NCBI GenBank assembly: GCA_963530515.1 | Contig: CAUSEC010000001.1 | Span: 124,001-188,000, forward strand | DNA: 64,000 nt | Direction: 5' to 3' | Origin: CBFFRJ01 sp963530515 | GTDB lineage: Bacteria > Pseudomonadota > Gammaproteobacteria > Enterobacterales > Enterobacteriaceae | Part shown: piece by piece, positions 61,571-64,000 of the stretch | Layout: every line of letters begins with the position of its first letter | How positions within the stretch are numbered: position 1 is the stretch's first letter | Notes under the pieces: generated by a model | Told to the model about the DNA's origin: nothing | The model's database searches: none | The model's input: only the letters and a program-made list of their open reading frames with translations | Translations under genes and position numbers: made by a program

Positions 61571-64000
61571 TTAACCGATGGTCATTAAACTGGCATTACC
61601 GCCTGCCGCGGCGGTGTTCACGCTCAGCGAGCGCTCAATCCACAGCCGTTCCAGCACAATGTTGGTTTCCCCGCGGGCGAACCCTTGCACCGACACAATC
61701 GCCCCGTCACGGGCGGCGACTTTCGCACAGAGTTCACGCAACTGGTCGGAATCACCGTGGTAAATCACCGCATCAAAGGCTTCGTCCATCAGCGCTTCCG
61801 GGCGTGCCATTGAAATCAGCACCGCCAGTTCATCCGGCAGTTGTTTGTGCAGGTCACGATGAATGCCATCTTCCGGCCACAGCACTTTGCAACCTGAAGC
61901 CAGCGCGGCTGCCAGTTGCACCAGGGTGTCCGCTGCGTTATCTGCCACGCACAGCACGCGCTCGCGTGGCAGCAGCGTCAGGGTGTTACGCTCGCCGGTT
62001 GGCCCTGGCAGGATGCGCTGCGTGCCCGCCTGCGCCAGTTGTGCAAATTTCTGGCACTGCGCCTGGAGGTCCGGTTTATCGGCAGCCCACTGCGACAGCG
62101 ACTCCAGCGGTGCCTGCAGGGCGGTTTTGATCTGGCTGTCTGCCGCCGCCGCGCCGTCATGGCGTGTAAGCGTGCGCAGCACGGCATCGTCCGGGCGGCT
62201 CGCCAGCAGGCGGTAGAGATAAAGCGGCCCACCGGCTTTTGGCCCGGTGCCGGACAACCCTTCGCCACCAAAAGGCTGCACGCCGACCACCGCCCCGACC
62301 ATGTTGCGGTTCACATAAAGGTTACCGACGTGGGCGCTGCCGGTAACCTGCCCGATGGTTTCATCGATACGGGTATGCACGCCCAGCGTCAGCCCGTAGC
62401 CAGATGCATTGATCTGGCCGACCAGCGCGTCCAGGTTATTACGGCTGTAACGCACCACGTGCAGCACCGGGCCGAAGACCTCTTTTTGCAGCTCGTCAAA
62501 GCTTTCAAGCTCAATCAGCGTTGGCGGCACGAAGGTGCCAGTGCGCCATTCGCGCGCATCCACACCATTTTCCTGCACCGCCTGGAACACGGTGCGGCCT
62601 TTGGCGCGCAGGGCGGCGATGTGCTTCTCGATATTCTCTTTGGCTTCGGCATCAATCACCGGGCCAATGTCGGTGGTCAGGCGACCGGGGTTACCCATCC
62701 GGCACTCCGCCATCGCACCCCGCAGCATTTTCAGCGTATGGTCAGCGATCTCTTCCTGCAAACAGAGGATGCGCAGCGCTGAACAGCGCTGCCCGGCGCT
62801 GTCGAAGGCAGACGCTACCACGTCCATCACCACCTGCTCAGTGAGCGCAGAGGAGTCGACGATCATGGCGTTCATGCCGCCGGTTTCTGCAATCAGCGGC
62901 GTCGGACGGCCCTGAGCGTCAAGACGTGTCGCCACCGTACGTTGCAGCAAGGTGGCCACTTCCGTGGAGCCGGTAAACATCACGCCACGCACGCGGTCAT
63001 CGGCGGTGAGCTGCGCCCCGACGGTTTCGCCCCGCCCTGGCAACAGTTGCAACACGCCCGCCGGGACGCCTGCTTCCAGCAGAATGGCAATCCCCTGGGC
63101 GGCAATCAGCGGCGTTTGTTCCGCCGGTTTGGCCAGCACGGTGTTACCCGCTGCCAGTGCGGCAGCAATCTGCCCGGTAAAGATAGCGAGCGGGAAGTTC
63201 CACGGGCTGATACACACCACCGGGCCAAGTGGGCGGTGGGTGATGTTGTCAAAATCATGGCTGACCTGGCCTGCGTAGTAGCGCAGGAAATCCACCGCTT
63301 CACGCACTTCCGCAATAGCGTTGCTGAAGGTTTTACCGGCTTCGCGCACCAGCAGGCCAATCAGCGGCTGCATCTGATCTTCCATCAGCACCGCGGCGCG
63401 TTCGAGGATGGCGGCGCGCTCCTCGGGCGGAGTGGCGAACCAGATAGGTGCCTGGTTAAGGGCATTGTCCAGCGCCAGCGCCACTTCTTCTTCCGTGGCT
63501 TCTTGCACGTAGCCGACGATATCTTTTGGCTCCGCCGGGTTAATGACTGGCAGCATGTCGCCGTTGGCGACCGGCGCTTCCAGCAGCGGTTTGGCCTGCC
63601 ATTTATGCAGGGCGCTGTTGAGCAGGGAAGAGGAGAGGGAGGCCAGGCGGTGTTCATTCGCCAGATCCAGCCCCGCTGAGTTCACCCGGCCCTGGCCGTA
63701 AAGCTCACGTGGCAGTGGAATTTTCGGGTGCGGCAGGCCCACGCCACCTTCCTGGTGGGCCATTTTCTCTACGGCAACCACCGGGTCGGCCACCAGTTCA
63801 TCCAGCGGCAGGGTGGCATCGGCAATGCGGTTAACAAACGAGGTGTTGGCGCCGTTTTCCAGCAGACGGCGCACCAGGTAAGCCAGCAGGGTCTCGTGGG
63901 TGCCGACCGGGGCGTAAATGCGGCACGGCCGGTTAAGTTTACCGTCGGAAATTTTGCCCACCACCTGCTCGTACAGCGGCTCGCCCATGCCGTGCAGGCA
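61571..64000 (-). CDS. putA: Bifunctional proline dehydrogenase/P5C dehydrogenase PutA, C-terminal part (partial)
   Basis: The window holds the last ~809 codons of PutA; the start lies beyond the right edge. The first ~75 visible residues (CLHGMGEPLYEQVVGK, CRIYAPVGTHETLLAYLVRR) end the FAD-dependent proline dehydrogenase domain. The NAD-dependent P5C dehydrogenase domain follows: SPWNFPLAIFTGQIAAALAAGNTV, the Glu in LIAETGGMNAMIVDSSA and the catalytic Cys in FDSAGQRCSALRILCLQEE. The C-terminal domain of long PutAs then ends LSVNTAAAGGNASLMTIG. In E. coli the N-terminal ribbon-helix-helix makes PutA also a repressor of put; not visible here. Confidence 0.97.
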   Translation of the reverse strand, partial: CLHGMGEPLYEQVVGKISDGKLNRPCRIYAPVGTHETLLAYLVRRLLENGANTSFVNRIADATLPLDELVADPVVAVEKMAHQEGGVGLPHPKIPLPRELYGQGRVNSAGLDLANEHRLASLSSSLLNSALHKWQAKPLLEAPVANGDMLPVINPAEPKDIVGYVQEATEEEVALALDNALNQAPIWFATPPEERAAILERAAVLMEDQMQPLIGLLVREAGKTFSNAIAEVREAVDFLRYYAGQVSHDFDNITHRPLGPVVCISPWNFPLAIFTGQIAAALAAGNTVLAKPAEQTPLIAAQGIAILLEAGVPAGVLQLLPGRGETVGAQLTADDRVRGVMFTGSTEVATLLQRTVATRLDAQGRPTPLIAETGGMNAMIVDSSALTEQVVMDVVASAFDSAGQRCSALRILCLQEEIADHTLKMLRGAMAECRMGNPGRLTTDIGPVIDAEAKENIEKHIAALRAKGRTVFQAVQENGVDAREWRTGTFVPPTLIELESFDELQKEVFGPVLHVVRYSRNNLDALVGQINASGYGLTLGVHTRIDETIGQVTGSAHVGNLYVNRNMVGAVVGVQPFGGEGLSGTGPKAGGPLYLYRLLASRPDDAVLRTLTRHDGAAAADSQIKTALQAPLESLSQWAADKPDLQAQCQKFAQLAQAGTQRILPGPTGERNTLTLLPRERVLCVADNAADTLVQLAAALASGCKVLWPEDGIHRDLHKQLPDELAVLISMARPEALMDEAFDAVIYHGDSDQLRELCAKVAARDGAIVSVQGFARGETNIVLERLWIERSLSVNTAAAGGNASLMTIG

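Overview
The window is chromosomal DNA of an Enterobacterales bacterium, most likely of the Enterobacter/Lelliottia/Leclercia group. The gene order rlmL-uup-pqiABC-rmf-fabA-lonH-matP-ompA-sulA-sxy-yccS-yccF-helD-mgsA-yccT-yccU-hspQ-rlmI-yccX-tusE-yccA-serT matches the E. coli 21-22 min region, and agp-yccJ-wrbA-ymdF-rut-putA picks up the same backbone further on. Protein lengths and motifs agree with E. coli, but the sequences are clearly diverged, so the genus is an inference.

Bases 1-23880 are conserved core: translation and ribosome factors (rlmL, uup, rmf, rlmI, tusE), envelope lipid and barrier functions (pqiABC, fabA, ompA), chromosome organisation and SOS (matP, sulA with a perfect LexA box, helD), competence (sxy) and small stress genes. 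This ends with an orphan OppA-type peptide-binding protein and tRNA-Ser(UGA), serT.

Bases 23881-27530 are a small, visibly AT-richer island at serT: a 5'-truncated tyrosine integrase whose reading frame runs into the tRNA terminator, an orphan Hcp (type VI secretion) gene followed by two tightly packed small genes that look like cargo and immunity, a broken reading frame, and an acyltransferase-3 gene.

Bases 27531-52190 are accessory metabolism and transport. This stretch holds DUF3750 and FMN split-barrel genes and a divergent metabolic locus. One arm of that locus is an ACS-type MFS transporter, a VOC protein, a D-2-hydroxyacid dehydrogenase and an SDR. The other arm is a leaderless TRAP-type binding protein plus a citrate synthase with a fused HTH. 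The shared 0.7-kb promoter region carries repeated palindromes. After these come a chemoreceptor with a sigma-28-like promoter, a second MFS transporter, two same-length LysR paralogues bracketing a double-domain carboxymuconolactone decarboxylase lipoprotein, a zinc alcohol dehydrogenase, a lone AcrB-type RND pump and a DUF1471 protein. A Fur-box-led siderophore ABC importer and an HxlR regulator/SDR pair with three operator-like repeats close the region.

Bases 52345-64000 return to backbone: agp, yccJ, wrbA, ymdF, then the pyrimidine-degradation operon rutABCDEF with divergent rutR and a recognisable RutR box. The uracil permease gene rutG is missing from its usual place, where a convergent EamA-type transporter sits. 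An LprI-like small protein and the 3' part of putA end the window. No CRISPR array, rRNA or intact insertion sequence was seen.
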